19,910 nt of DNA, from contig DAWO01000063.1 of assembly GCA_002509485.1 (NCBI GenBank), forward strand, positions 1 to 19,910, in the 5' to 3' direction. The translations under genes were made by a program, and so were the position numbers. Positions 8,273 to 16,354 of the stretch are shown here, in pieces. The notes beneath the pieces are model-generated. The model saw nothing but the letters and a program-made list of their open reading frames with translations. It was not told the origin of the DNA and searched no databases. The first letter of the stretch is position 1; every line of letters starts with the position of its first letter. The stretch comes from Methanolinea sp. UBA477. Its GTDB lineage: Archaea > Halobacteriota > Methanomicrobia > Methanomicrobiales > Methanospirillaceae.

Positions 8273-9066
8273 ACGGGATATCCATTGGCGAAGGGCAGCC
8301 CGTCAGAGTGATGGGCGTCATCAACTGCAGTCCTGAATCTTTTTATTCCGGATCGTTTGCAGGCATTGGAGAGATCAGGGCACGGGCCGAAGCCATGTCT
8401 GACCAGGGAGCCGAGATAATCGACATAGGTGCCCGGAGCACAGCTCCTTCATCACCACCCATCGATGAGAAGACAGAAGGGGAGAGGATGGATACGGCAC
8501 TCTCCGAGCTCGACGGGAGCGGTATCACCGTCTCGGTTGACACCATCCGACCCTCCGTCCTGGAGCGATGTCTCTCCCATGACATACATGCAGTAAACGA
8601 CATCGGCGGACTGGCAATTCGAGAGTATGCAGAGCTTGTTGCAGGATCCGGCCTTCCTGCGGTTCTCATGGCCTCCCACAGACGCCCGGGCGACTCTTTG
8701 AGCCTCTCCGAGACCATGGACGCCCTGTCCCTGGTCGTCTCCAGGTGCGATGAGTTTGGTATCACGGAATATGTCCTTGACCCGGGGATCGGAAAGTGGA
8801 TACCCGAACGCACCGCTGCGACGGACTGGGAACTGTGCCACCATTTCCACGAATTCCGGTCATTTTCACGGCCACTGCTTGCGGCAGTGTCGAGGAAGAG
8901 CTTCCTTGGTGAAGTGGTCGGGAGAGAGGCGGCGGGACGGTTGCCTGCCTCCCTTGCATTGACGGCGATGCTCATAGAGAGGGGAGCGGACATGGTCCGG
9001 ACACATGATGTGGGCCCGACAGTCGACGTGGTCAGGGTGATGGCGGCAATGGAAGGGGTGCGATGA
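8254..9066 (+). CDS. folP: Dihydropteroate synthase family protein
   Basis: A TIM-barrel pterin-binding enzyme of the dihydropteroate synthase family, which joins hydroxymethyl-dihydropterin diphosphate to an arylamine. The 270 residues carry the key family positions: N24 (VINCSPESF), D57 (EIIDIGARST), D96 (VSVDT), N115 (NDIGG), D176 (LDPGIG), K215 (SRKSFLG), R249 and H251 (RTHD). The usual STRPG loop reads STAPSS, and the bacterial MHxxGxP segment reads MASHRRPGD, so the arylamine-side loops differ from bacterial FolP. The acceptor could therefore be p-aminobenzoate (folate) or its ribofuranosyl derivative (methanopterin). The context of glyA and folD favours folate; this is inference. The ATG overlaps folD by 19 bases and the end overlaps the next gene by 4 (ATGA). 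Confidence 0.88.
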   Translation: MPRCRINGISIGEGQPVRVMGVINCSPESFYSGSFAGIGEIRARAEAMSDQGAEIIDIGARSTAPSSPPIDEKTEGERMDTALSELDGSGITVSVDTIRPSVLERCLSHDIHAVNDIGGLAIREYAELVAGSGLPAVLMASHRRPGDSLSLSETMDALSLVVSRCDEFGITEYVLDPGIGKWIPERTAATDWELCHHFHEFRSFSRPLLAAVSRKSFLGEVVGREAAGRLPASLALTAMLIERGADMVRTHDVGPTVDVVRVMAAMEGVR

Positions 9067-9845
9067 CCGACAGGTTCACAACCTACGGCATCCGGACCGA
9101 CCTGGTCAGGGAAGGTGACGACCTAGTCTCTATCCTGGTCACCTCGATAAGGCGCTCCGGAGCAGGAGAATTCCAGGAGGGAGACATACTGGTCATAGCC
9201 GAGACGGCGCTCGCTACCGCAGAAGGGCATGTCATCAGGCTCGATACGGTAAACCCCGGACCGGAGTCTGTCCGGCTGGCCGAAACCTATGACATGGACT
9301 CCCGCGCCGTCGAGGTCATCAGGCGCGAAAGCGACAGCATCGTTGGGGGAATCCGAGGGTTCCTCCTCTGCATGAAGAATGGCACGCTCCTCCCGAATGC
9401 AGGGGTCGATGCATCCAACGCACCGCCGGGTTGCGTCATCCCGCTCCCGCCGCAGCCTGACGAGAGCGCCCGGGCAATACGGAAACGCCTGTTCGCTCTC
9501 TTCGGGGTGAATGTCGGAGTCATCATCGCCGATTCCAGGACGCATGCAATGCGCATGGGATGCAGCGGCGTCGCGATCGGGTGCAGCGGTGTCCCGTCGG
9601 TGATCGATGAGCGGGGGAGATGCGACCTCTTCGGGCGGACGCTCGAGGTCACAAAACAGGCACTTGCAGACAACATCGCCTCCGCTGCCGAGATTGTCAT
9701 GGGAGAGGCTGACGAGGCGACGCCGGCAGCGCTCGTCCGCGGTCTTGGTTCCCTTATCGGCGACTACGAGGGCGTCGAGCCGATCGCAGCGGACGAGTGC
9801 CTGTTCATGGGGCTCGTTGCCAAAGAGAGAGAGGGAGAAGAATAA
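9063..9845 (+). CDS. CofE-family gamma-glutamyl ligase, candidate FolC2 dihydrofolate synthase
   Basis: The protein belongs to the CofE superfamily (coenzyme F420-0:L-glutamate ligase, COG1478), GTP-dependent enzymes that add glutamate. Over 260 residues one sees YGIRTDLVREGDDLV (8-22), DILVIAET (41-48), NAGVDASN (112-119), LPPQPDESARAIR (128-140), VGVIIADSR (151-159), GVAIGCSG (169-176) and DLFGRTLEVT (188-197). The segment usually reading TDTxGRxxRxG in F420 ligases is ADSRTHAMRMG here, a visible divergence at the active-site region. It overlaps folP by 4 bases and closes a glyA-folD-folP operon. A CofE-family protein (FolC2) has been proposed as the dihydrofolate synthase in Chlamydia, so a folate role is at least as likely as F420 synthesis. 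Family membership is secure; the substrate is not. Confidence 0.85.
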   Translation: MTDRFTTYGIRTDLVREGDDLVSILVTSIRRSGAGEFQEGDILVIAETALATAEGHVIRLDTVNPGPESVRLAETYDMDSRAVEVIRRESDSIVGGIRGFLLCMKNGTLLPNAGVDASNAPPGCVIPLPPQPDESARAIRKRLFALFGVNVGVIIADSRTHAMRMGCSGVAIGCSGVPSVIDERGRCDLFGRTLEVTKQALADNIASAAEIVMGEADEATPAALVRGLGSLIGDYEGVEPIAADECLFMGLVAKEREGEE

Positions 9846-9860
9846 TTATGACGATTTCCC

Positions 9861-9880
9861 ACTTTTTTGTCTTTCTTCCC
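9861..9880 (+). terminator. T-rich terminator after the glyA operon
   Basis: The 46-bp space between the convergent cofE-like and herA stop codons holds a run of six T followed by a pyrimidine-rich stretch (CTTTTTTGTCTTTCTTCCC). Archaeal termination relies on such T-runs on the coding strand. There is no clear stem-loop. Confidence 0.4.
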
Positions 9881-9891
9881 TCGCGGAACGG

Positions 9892-11514
9892 TCAGAAACG
9901 CCCTTCCAGTCCTTCCGATATCGGGGATCTCGTCTGCCTGTTCAGGCCGGCGATATAGTCCTCGAACTTGTGGATTCGTGTGCTCACCGGGAAGGGGATC
10001 CCGATCGTGCTGATGATCGCCTCTCCCCGGTCGAGCGTCTGTATCTCTATCTCCATCTTCGAGAGGTCCTGTTTTGCGCTTCCGATGATGATGTCCCGGT
10101 CGCCACGGTCACCGAGTCCCATGACCACGAAGGTGTTGATCTGGGCGAGGACCTTGGGATCGACGTTCTTCGGCTGCTGGGTAATGACACAGAGACCGAC
10201 GCCGAATTTCCGCCCTTCCATCGCGCATTCCCTGAATACCTGTGTAGATGAGCCGCCGCTTGCAAGCACCCGCTGCGCCTCCTCGATGGTGATGAGCACC
10301 TGGTGTGTATATTCACGGCGTTCGTCGATGCCAAAACTCCTCGCTTCAGACCGGTGGCGCTCCATGATCATCCGTGTGATTATCGATAATACGAAGAGCT
10401 CGCTCCGTTCACTCATATCCGGGATATCTATCAGGACCACCCTGTCCTCGTGGAGTTTGCCAATAATTTCGGAGATGGAAGACCCCCTTGACCTGAAAAA
10501 CGCACTGTTTCCATTGACGATGTTTTCGATATGGCTCTTGATCACGCGGACGGGTCCTCCCATGGAGTTTCGGATCTTCCAGGCCAGGCTTCCTTCCATG
10601 ACTCCCGCCGCCGCGGGGTCCCTGATGGGAAATATCTCCGGGTCAACAGTCCTGAAGAAATTGATCACCTCGCTGCCCTCCACCCCGGAGAAGGCTTCCA
10701 CTATCTCGTGCTGGGCCGCGGAGAGATCATAGAGGATGGAGAGATCCCCGATCTTGAAATCGTCGTACTCTATCCAGAGCCTGTTCATCCCGTACTTCTT
10801 CCGGTCCGTTTCGGGCCGGATGGTAAAGATTGCGAGACCTTCCCTGCCTGCCGTGTAATGAACAAGTCCCCCTGTAGGTTCACCGATCGAGGATCTCCCG
10901 CCGCTGACGTACTCGCCGTGGGGATCGACTATGAGAAGGCCGAACTTCCTTTCATTCATGCAGGAGGCGCAGAAGGTCTTCATGAAGTTGCTCTTGCCCA
11001 TCCCTGTCGTGGCAAACACGCCCATGTGTTGGGGGAGGACTTTGCTCGGGATCCTGACGGCGACATCACGGATCACGTCCTGGCCGCTCCGCATCAGGCC
11101 GACCTCGATCTCGCCCATCTGCTCGGTCAGGAACGCAAAATCGTCTGCATCAGGGTCTTCTACCCGGGAGAATTTCGAGGGGATCGTCCGGGGCTTATGG
11201 AATTTGCCGTCGGCATTGTCCACGAACCCGAGCGGCACTGCATCCACGGTGATGAAGACGTCCTCCCCGAGGCCATAGAACTTCTCGGCATACACCCGGG
11301 TGTCCCACCTGGTATCGGCGAAGTTACTGTCGTGCGAGAGATCGGTAACCTTTGCAAAGAACACGACTCCCTTGGTATCATCTGTAATCTTCTTGATATC
11401 GCCGATGTAGGGCTCGGAGTCGTAGGGTGCGATGTAGCGGTATGAAAGAACGCTTCGCCCGATCAGCCGGTATTTTGAATGATCAACTCTTTCAATATCG
11501 TGCAAATTCGTCAT
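9892..11514 (-). CDS. herA: DNA double-strand-break helicase/translocase HerA
   Basis: HerA is a hexameric ATP-driven DNA translocase that works with the NurA nuclease to resect broken DNA ends after Mre11-Rad50 action. From the chosen start the protein has 540 residues: an N-terminal HAS-barrel (about 10-145), then an FtsK/VirB4-like RecA fold with Walker A TTGMGKS (169-175), DPHGEY (197-202), a VVLIDIPD strand, the ITIEEAQRVL Walker B region with its acidic pair, and VITQQPKNVDP near the C-terminus. The ATG at 11514 is preferred over an in-frame TTG 12 bases upstream, because GGAG sits 6 bases before the ATG. It overlaps the end of nurA by 23 bases and is the last gene of the repair operon. 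Confidence 0.96.
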   Translation of the reverse strand: MTNLHDIERVDHSKYRLIGRSVLSYRYIAPYDSEPYIGDIKKITDDTKGVVFFAKVTDLSHDSNFADTRWDTRVYAEKFYGLGEDVFITVDAVPLGFVDNADGKFHKPRTIPSKFSRVEDPDADDFAFLTEQMGEIEVGLMRSGQDVIRDVAVRIPSKVLPQHMGVFATTGMGKSNFMKTFCASCMNERKFGLLIVDPHGEYVSGGRSSIGEPTGGLVHYTAGREGLAIFTIRPETDRKKYGMNRLWIEYDDFKIGDLSILYDLSAAQHEIVEAFSGVEGSEVINFFRTVDPEIFPIRDPAAAGVMEGSLAWKIRNSMGGPVRVIKSHIENIVNGNSAFFRSRGSSISEIIGKLHEDRVVLIDIPDMSERSELFVLSIITRMIMERHRSEARSFGIDERREYTHQVLITIEEAQRVLASGGSSTQVFRECAMEGRKFGVGLCVITQQPKNVDPKVLAQINTFVVMGLGDRGDRDIIIGSAKQDLSKMEIEIQTLDRGEAIISTIGIPFPVSTRIHKFEDYIAGLNRQTRSPISEGLEGRF

Positions 11515-12523
11515 GATAATCTCCAAACAAGATATCGAAGGTCTGTCGCCTGATGCCCGTCCCGGTGATGCGGCGTATCAGGTCCGACCTGACCTGTTCT
11601 GTGATCTCCTCTGTCAGGACGACTGTACGGTGGGCATCGAAGAGGGGGTATGGATACCCTGGAACCCGGCCGTCGCCGGAGCATGCCGCAAGACGATCCA
11701 TGATGATCTTCTCGCGTGACTCCGGGAGATCCTTTGAGAGTTCGATCTTCATGGGGCTTTTTGCCTGCGGATGGAGGCATGCCACATATATCCGGCCGTG
11801 CTGCCACTGGGGAAACTGCGAATGGTCGAGAATGACAGGGTTTATGCGAACCCACCAGGGAGCGGGTATCCCGTATGTCTCGGCCAGCCCGAAGACGGAG
11901 GGCAGGAGGGGATGACCCCCGCCCCATGTGGCCGATGTGCGCTTGCTCACTCCGGCAAGGTCGATCTCGCGTGCCCTGCATAAATCCTCTATCCTGGAGA
12001 GGACCGGGTCATGACTCGCATGAGAGACCCGGAGCGGACCGTCGCGTAAGAGGAGGGATCCCTTCTCCAGGGTCGCCGCCATCTGTTCGGCGACCCAGTA
12101 CTCAAGGGTGTCACGGAGGATTCCGGCAGCATGGGTGCGGTCATCGTTTTTCAGAGGGGTCCCGGGGGCCTGGCCGAAGCATTCCTCGTAGAGAACGGGA
12201 AAATCCTCGTTGTCCGGACCGGGGCCGATGATTCCGAATTGCAACGAGGAGAGAGACCTCCGTCTTCTCTCTGTGTTGAAGAAGGTGCTCTGGGCCGCCC
12301 GGAAGAGAACGATCGCCATGCTCCCTGACTCCATCAGGACGGTATTGCTCCCGTCCACCGCACAGGTACCATGAGGCGGGCAGGGTTCGCAGGAAGAGAA
12401 ATCGGAAGCCTCGATTCCACCCTGCTCCCCAAACTTTTCCACGAGGTTCCCGGGCACTGTTTCCCGGATGCGTATCGCCATTTCGTCGGCTGCTTTCTCG
12501 TATTCCCTGTCGCCTGGCGTCAT
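11492..12523 (-). CDS. nurA: 5'-3' nuclease NurA
   Basis: NurA is a dimeric, Mn-dependent nuclease with an RNase H-like core, threaded by HerA to degrade the 5' strand at DNA breaks. The 343-residue length is normal. Visible motifs: metal-binding D57 in AVDGSN, D161 in LLLRDGPLR, K194 in GVSKRTSA, and near the C-terminus GYPYPLFDAHRTVV with D296 and H298. The ATG overlaps the rad50 stop in an ATGA arrangement (4 bp), and herA starts inside its 3' end, so the three are translationally coupled. Sequence identity to well-known NurA proteins is low in between the motifs, as is usual for this family, but motif order and operon position make the call firm. Confidence 0.93.
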   Translation of the reverse strand: MTPGDREYEKAADEMAIRIRETVPGNLVEKFGEQGGIEASDFSSCEPCPPHGTCAVDGSNTVLMESGSMAIVLFRAAQSTFFNTERRRRSLSSLQFGIIGPGPDNEDFPVLYEECFGQAPGTPLKNDDRTHAAGILRDTLEYWVAEQMAATLEKGSLLLRDGPLRVSHASHDPVLSRIEDLCRAREIDLAGVSKRTSATWGGGHPLLPSVFGLAETYGIPAPWWVRINPVILDHSQFPQWQHGRIYVACLHPQAKSPMKIELSKDLPESREKIIMDRLAACSGDGRVPGYPYPLFDAHRTVVLTEEITEQVRSDLIRRITGTGIRRQTFDILFGDYHDEFARY

Positions 12524-14958
12524 GTCAGCTCCTGCACCCTGCTCGACTGGTCGGCCGCCATCTCGACCATCAGGGTATTCGAGAACTCCCCCTGGATGTC
12601 GGGTATATGCGAGATGAGGATTATCTGGGGGAACCGGGATTCCTGTGTCCGGAGTGCCGATAACAGGTTCGTTCTCCGTTCCTCATCCTGGCTTCCAAAT
12701 ATCTCGTCGAAGATCAGGAGCGTACTCTCATGAACATGGTGAAGCTCCGCAAGATATCGTGAGAGAGCGATACGCAGTGCCACCGCGATGTCGTCCTGTT
12801 CACCACCGCTGAACCGGTTGATGGGGAAATCGTCGTCGATGTCCCTGACGAGGAGGTTGAAGTCCTCGTCAAGCAGCACCTGTTCATACCGCCCTCCCGT
12901 GATCTCGCTTATGATATGACTCACTTCACCTTCTATCCGGCTCCGCACGACCTGCATAAGATACAGGACATACTCCCCGATCATCGAACGGGTCAGGCGG
13001 AGCAGTCCTATCTCATCCTCGAGATCCGCTTTCCGGGATTTCAACTCTTCGATTGCTTCTTCATCTTTGTTGAACCGTTCGATCTTTTCCCTGGCACCCT
13101 TTACCCGTTCACTGTTGGCCGCGATCTCCGCTCCCGCAGCATGGATCCCGTTGTCGATCTCTTCGAGGGCCCCTTCCAGCCTCGTTCCAAGCTCGGGGTT
13201 GAAATCGGAATTCTCAATCGCGGCTGAAATTTGTGCGATCTCGCTCTCCTTTTCCTGGATCCTGGTACCGAGCGCTTCGAGCTGGTTCATCTGGGCCTTT
13301 CCATGGGCGATCTGCTTCCCGAGCTCGATACAACGGGACTGGACTCTCTCGAGGTCCTTCACTTCACTTTCGGCCTGCAGAAATGCAGTCTCATCGTATC
13401 CCGATTGCACGATCCGGTCTGCCAATGACTTCCTTTCCTCCTCGTTCCTCCTGAGCGCTGCCAGGAGTTCCTGGAGATCCTGTTCCAGCTGCGATCGATT
13501 CTTCAATCTCTCAGAGATACTCCTGATCTCCCGAAACGCCGGTTTTTGCTGATCGATCCGGTCTTTCTCCACGGTTACGCGGTCTTTTTGCTCGCAGGTC
13601 TCCAGTGCCTCCTTTTCGATCCGGTCGAAACGGGATGAGAACTCACCCTCGATCTGGCCGTAATGAGCGCCGAGCGTCTGGCGGCAGAGGGGGCAGATCC
13701 CATTGGGGCCCGCTTCCTCGATGACCTTCCAGTCGGCGGCAAGATTTTTCCTCTCTTCCACCAGGTGTCCGAGCCGGGCCGAGAGCGTCCCGATGGTGTG
13801 CAGGAGATCTGCTTCCATTGACTGCGCCGCCTGTTCGAGATCAGTATCTGGTATCTGCGGACCGATCCGCAGGAGTTCCCGTACTCCTTTCCGCAGTGAT
13901 GCAAGTCTCTCTGCATCTTTATCGATGATTTCGATGTTTGCCCGGGTCTTCCTGACCCGGGTATCAAGCTCTTTCCATTGTTTTTCGGCAAACCCGATCT
14001 CGGATTTGAGTCGTTCGTACTCCGACTTTTTACCTCTCAAACCCTCGAGATTCTGCCTTTTGGCATCGAGCGCCGAGACCTCTTTCTCTAGATCCTGGCA
14101 TTCCTTCTCGAGCCCGGGGAGGCTTTTTAGCTGGTCAAAGAGACGTTCCCTCTGCCGGACGAGGTCCTTTTTATCGCCTGAAAGTGAGGCATGCCGCTCG
14201 ACGAGCCGCGTATACTCCGTCTTCTTCTCCTGGAAACGGTGCAGTTCTGCAGCAACTTCTTTCCTCCTTTTTGTGTGGCTCACCATGCGGTCTTCAAGGT
14301 CTTTTCTCTCAATTTCCAGCTGCTCGACCAGTTTCTGCAGTTTCGACAATTCTTCAGGGTCATACCTGTCGATCAGCCCCTTCAGTTCTCCTTCGTGCAG
14401 CCGCAGATCCCGGTCTTTTGCATCGATACGTTCCCTGAGGAGCCTGTCGCTCTCGGTTTTCACGTAATCGATGCCCAATGCCCGGAGGAACCATTCCTTC
14501 CTCCTGCCCGGGGTATTTTCGAGCAGGGTCAGGAGGTCATTCTGGGCGGCATAGATCGTGTTCCGGAAGTCGACCGGGCCCATGCCGAGCGTCCTCCTCA
14601 CCTCGGCCTCGACCTGGCTCACCCCTGTCGCACGGAGTTTTCCCTCCTTGTGGAAGGTTACGTCATGCTGGATCGTCTTTCCCTTTTTAAATGTGCGGTG
14701 CACCGTGTATTCGTCACCCCCGATACGGAAATCGAGGCGTACCTCGGCCTTGTCTTTCGGGCCTGCGAACGAGGAGACAATATAGTCGGAGGATATTCCT
14801 GTTGCCTGGACACCGTACAGGGCGAAAAAGACCGCTTCCACGATAGTACTCTTGCCCGTCCCGTTGTTGCCGAGGATGCCGGTTATCCCGTCCTTGAACC
14901 GGATCTCCTGGTTCCTGAAACGCTTGAAATTTTTCAGGATGACACGGTCGATTATCAT
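12520..14958 (-). CDS. rad50: DNA double-strand-break repair ATPase Rad50
   Basis: Rad50 is the ABC-type ATPase partner of Mre11 in sensing and tethering DNA ends. From the chosen start it has 812 residues: Walker A GNNGTGKS (30-37), a coiled coil, the zinc hook CPLC (422-425) at mid-length, the returning coil, signature SGGEQ (717-721) and Walker B LLIFDE (747-752), with a histidine in ISHIPD after it. The start at 14958 is favoured by GGGAGG placed 6 bases upstream and by MIIDRVILKNFKRF, the family N-terminus; the frame runs 28 codons further upstream into mre11 but without such support. It begins 73 bp after the mre11 stop and overlaps nurA by 4 bp. It is somewhat shorter than many archaeal Rad50 proteins, which means shorter coiled-coil arms. 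Confidence 0.96.
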   Translation of the reverse strand: MIIDRVILKNFKRFRNQEIRFKDGITGILGNNGTGKSTIVEAVFFALYGVQATGISSDYIVSSFAGPKDKAEVRLDFRIGGDEYTVHRTFKKGKTIQHDVTFHKEGKLRATGVSQVEAEVRRTLGMGPVDFRNTIYAAQNDLLTLLENTPGRRKEWFLRALGIDYVKTESDRLLRERIDAKDRDLRLHEGELKGLIDRYDPEELSKLQKLVEQLEIERKDLEDRMVSHTKRRKEVAAELHRFQEKKTEYTRLVERHASLSGDKKDLVRQRERLFDQLKSLPGLEKECQDLEKEVSALDAKRQNLEGLRGKKSEYERLKSEIGFAEKQWKELDTRVRKTRANIEIIDKDAERLASLRKGVRELLRIGPQIPDTDLEQAAQSMEADLLHTIGTLSARLGHLVEERKNLAADWKVIEEAGPNGICPLCRQTLGAHYGQIEGEFSSRFDRIEKEALETCEQKDRVTVEKDRIDQQKPAFREIRSISERLKNRSQLEQDLQELLAALRRNEEERKSLADRIVQSGYDETAFLQAESEVKDLERVQSRCIELGKQIAHGKAQMNQLEALGTRIQEKESEIAQISAAIENSDFNPELGTRLEGALEEIDNGIHAAGAEIAANSERVKGAREKIERFNKDEEAIEELKSRKADLEDEIGLLRLTRSMIGEYVLYLMQVVRSRIEGEVSHIISEITGGRYEQVLLDEDFNLLVRDIDDDFPINRFSGGEQDDIAVALRIALSRYLAELHHVHESTLLIFDEIFGSQDEERRTNLLSALRTQESRFPQIILISHIPDIQGEFSNTLMVEMAADQSSRVQELT

Positions 14959-15031
14959 GGCCGTCCTCCCGGTGAATACCCCGGTTGACCTCTCCGGATC
15001 AGAAGACCGGTGAAAAAGCCACCCCCTGGGT

Positions 15032-16198
15032 TCATTCCGCATCCTCCCGGTGCTTCTCCATGACCGTTTTCAGGACGGAAAGGCCGCATCGTTCGACATA
15101 CGCCTTCTGTCTGGCATCGAGGTTCTGGCTTTCGAGGAATGTGACAAATTCCTTCTGGTAATCCACCGCCCGCACGTCCTGCTGGAGCGGGACCGCCGCC
15201 CCGTCCCGATCCCTGGTGATTACGCGGATCTTCAGGTCGAGCAACCGCTCACGAACACTGGAAAGATCCCGCATATCAGGTCCCTTGCCGTGTTCACGGG
15301 TCAGTCCGTCGAGCGTCACCTGCGCCATCGCCAGGGGCGGCACATCCTTCCCGTCGATCCGCGAGATGATCTCTGAAGAGACGTCCTTTGGATGGGCATC
15401 TTCGCACGGTATCGTCCCGAGATCTATCATCTGAGTCCTGGGTAGATCGAGATGGCGGACGTCACACGACGCGACCTGTCCGTCTGTATGGCCAAGGTTC
15501 ACGAGCAATCCGCCCTTCTGGTCCGAGATCTCACCGTATGTGAGGTGCTCGAGCGAGCCCGAGTACCAGGCATTGTCGGCAATCTGGGACTGGCGGTGGT
15601 AATGCCCGAGAGCGATATAGTCGAACCGGTCGGATAGTATCGTGTTGTCCAGCTCGTGTTCTGCGACCGTGGCAAGGCGCCTGTCCCTGATCGACGTCGC
15701 GAGCCCGTGGGTCACGAGGACGTTGTGATGGTTCCCGGACAGTTCTATCTCGTCATACGCACTCCGGTAGTCCTCAGGGCGGAGCATGTTCGGGATGAGA
15801 TGGAAGATCGTATCCCCGATCTCCACGTTCTCGTAGCGAAACGAGAATGCCGCGGTCATATCGCCGGGATGGTAGACAAGGATCTCGAAGGGTGATGTGG
15901 CATACCGCGTCTTCACCATGCTGTGGTTTCCGGCGATGACGACAAGCGGAATTCCGGCGGCATGGAGCCGCTCGAGTGCTTCCAGCACCGTCTTGTAGGC
16001 ACGGGTCTTGGGCCTGACCTGGTCGAAGAGGTCGCCCGCGTGGACGACTACATCGGGTTTTTGGTCAATGATCTGATCGATCGCCGATAGAAAATTGTCA
16101 TAGATCTGCTTCTCGCGCAGGTTCAGTCCCGACTCGGGATCGAGCCGGTTGAACTGTGAGAGACCGAGATGGGTATCGGCGATATGGATGAGTCTCAT
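15032..16198 (-). CDS. mre11: DNA double-strand-break repair nuclease Mre11
   Basis: Mre11 is the Mn-dependent exo/endonuclease that starts processing of DNA ends in complex with Rad50. The 388-residue protein has the five calcineurin-like phosphoesterase motifs in order: D8 and H10 (IADTHLG), D56 (HAGDLFD), N91-H92 (IAGNHS), H163 (LVTHG), and H198 with H200 (LGHYH). The C-terminal third is the capping and Rad50-binding region, with weak conservation as usual. It is the first gene of mre11-rad50-nurA-herA. There is no Shine-Dalgarno sequence; a TATA-like box centred about 31 bp upstream of the ATG predicts an almost leaderless transcript. Confidence 0.96.
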   Translation of the reverse strand: MRLIHIADTHLGLSQFNRLDPESGLNLREKQIYDNFLSAIDQIIDQKPDVVVHAGDLFDQVRPKTRAYKTVLEALERLHAAGIPLVVIAGNHSMVKTRYATSPFEILVYHPGDMTAAFSFRYENVEIGDTIFHLIPNMLRPEDYRSAYDEIELSGNHHNVLVTHGLATSIRDRRLATVAEHELDNTILSDRFDYIALGHYHRQSQIADNAWYSGSLEHLTYGEISDQKGGLLVNLGHTDGQVASCDVRHLDLPRTQMIDLGTIPCEDAHPKDVSSEIISRIDGKDVPPLAMAQVTLDGLTREHGKGPDMRDLSSVRERLLDLKIRVITRDRDGAAVPLQQDVRAVDYQKEFVTFLESQNLDARQKAYVERCGLSVLKTVMEKHREDAE

Positions 16199-16225
16199 TC
16201 TTAGATTTTGTTTGGAATTTTATGA

Positions 16226-16233
16226 GATATAAG
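16226..16233 (-). promoter_or_regulatory. TATA-like box of the mre11-rad50-nurA-herA operon
   Basis: On the - strand the sequence reads CTTATATC, 28-35 bp upstream of the mre11 ATG. Archaeal transcription starts about 25 bp downstream of the TATA centre, which would be within a few bases of the ATG. That fits the missing ribosome binding site. A C-rich tract directly upstream (a G-tract on the + strand, 16234-16249) lies where the BRE would be. Confidence 0.5.
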
Positions 16234-16320
16234 TGGGTGGGGGGTGGGGTGAAAGTAGAATTGACCCGGGCGATGTCAGCCTGTCGGGGTGGATATCCGT
16301 ATTCAGATGACCGATGGATT

Positions 16321-16350
16321 TGAAAAAACGAAAGGAAAATTCCGGAATAT
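16321..16350 (-). terminator. Terminator after the AlkZ-like gene
   Basis: Just past the stop codon at 16355, the - strand has the perfect palindrome ATTCCGGAAT (16339-16348), followed by a T-rich run that ends in six T (16323-16328). This fits an archaeal T-run terminator, with a possible short hairpin in front of it. Confidence 0.45.
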
Positions 16351-16354
16351 TCAA

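Noticed and set aside
10531..11445. Open frame of 304 codons on the + strand opposite herA
   Set aside because: HerA motifs run through the whole span on the - strand; this frame has no recognisable features or ribosome binding site.
11515..11526. TTG start of herA
   Set aside because: The TTG overlaps the GGAG that serves the ATG at 11514.
14191..14988. Open frame of 265 codons opposite rad50
   Set aside because: Antisense to the Rad50 head and coiled coil, which is clearly coding.
14959..15042. 28-codon extension of rad50 into mre11
   Set aside because: GGGAGG 6 bases before the ATG at 14958 and the family N-terminus both support the shorter form.
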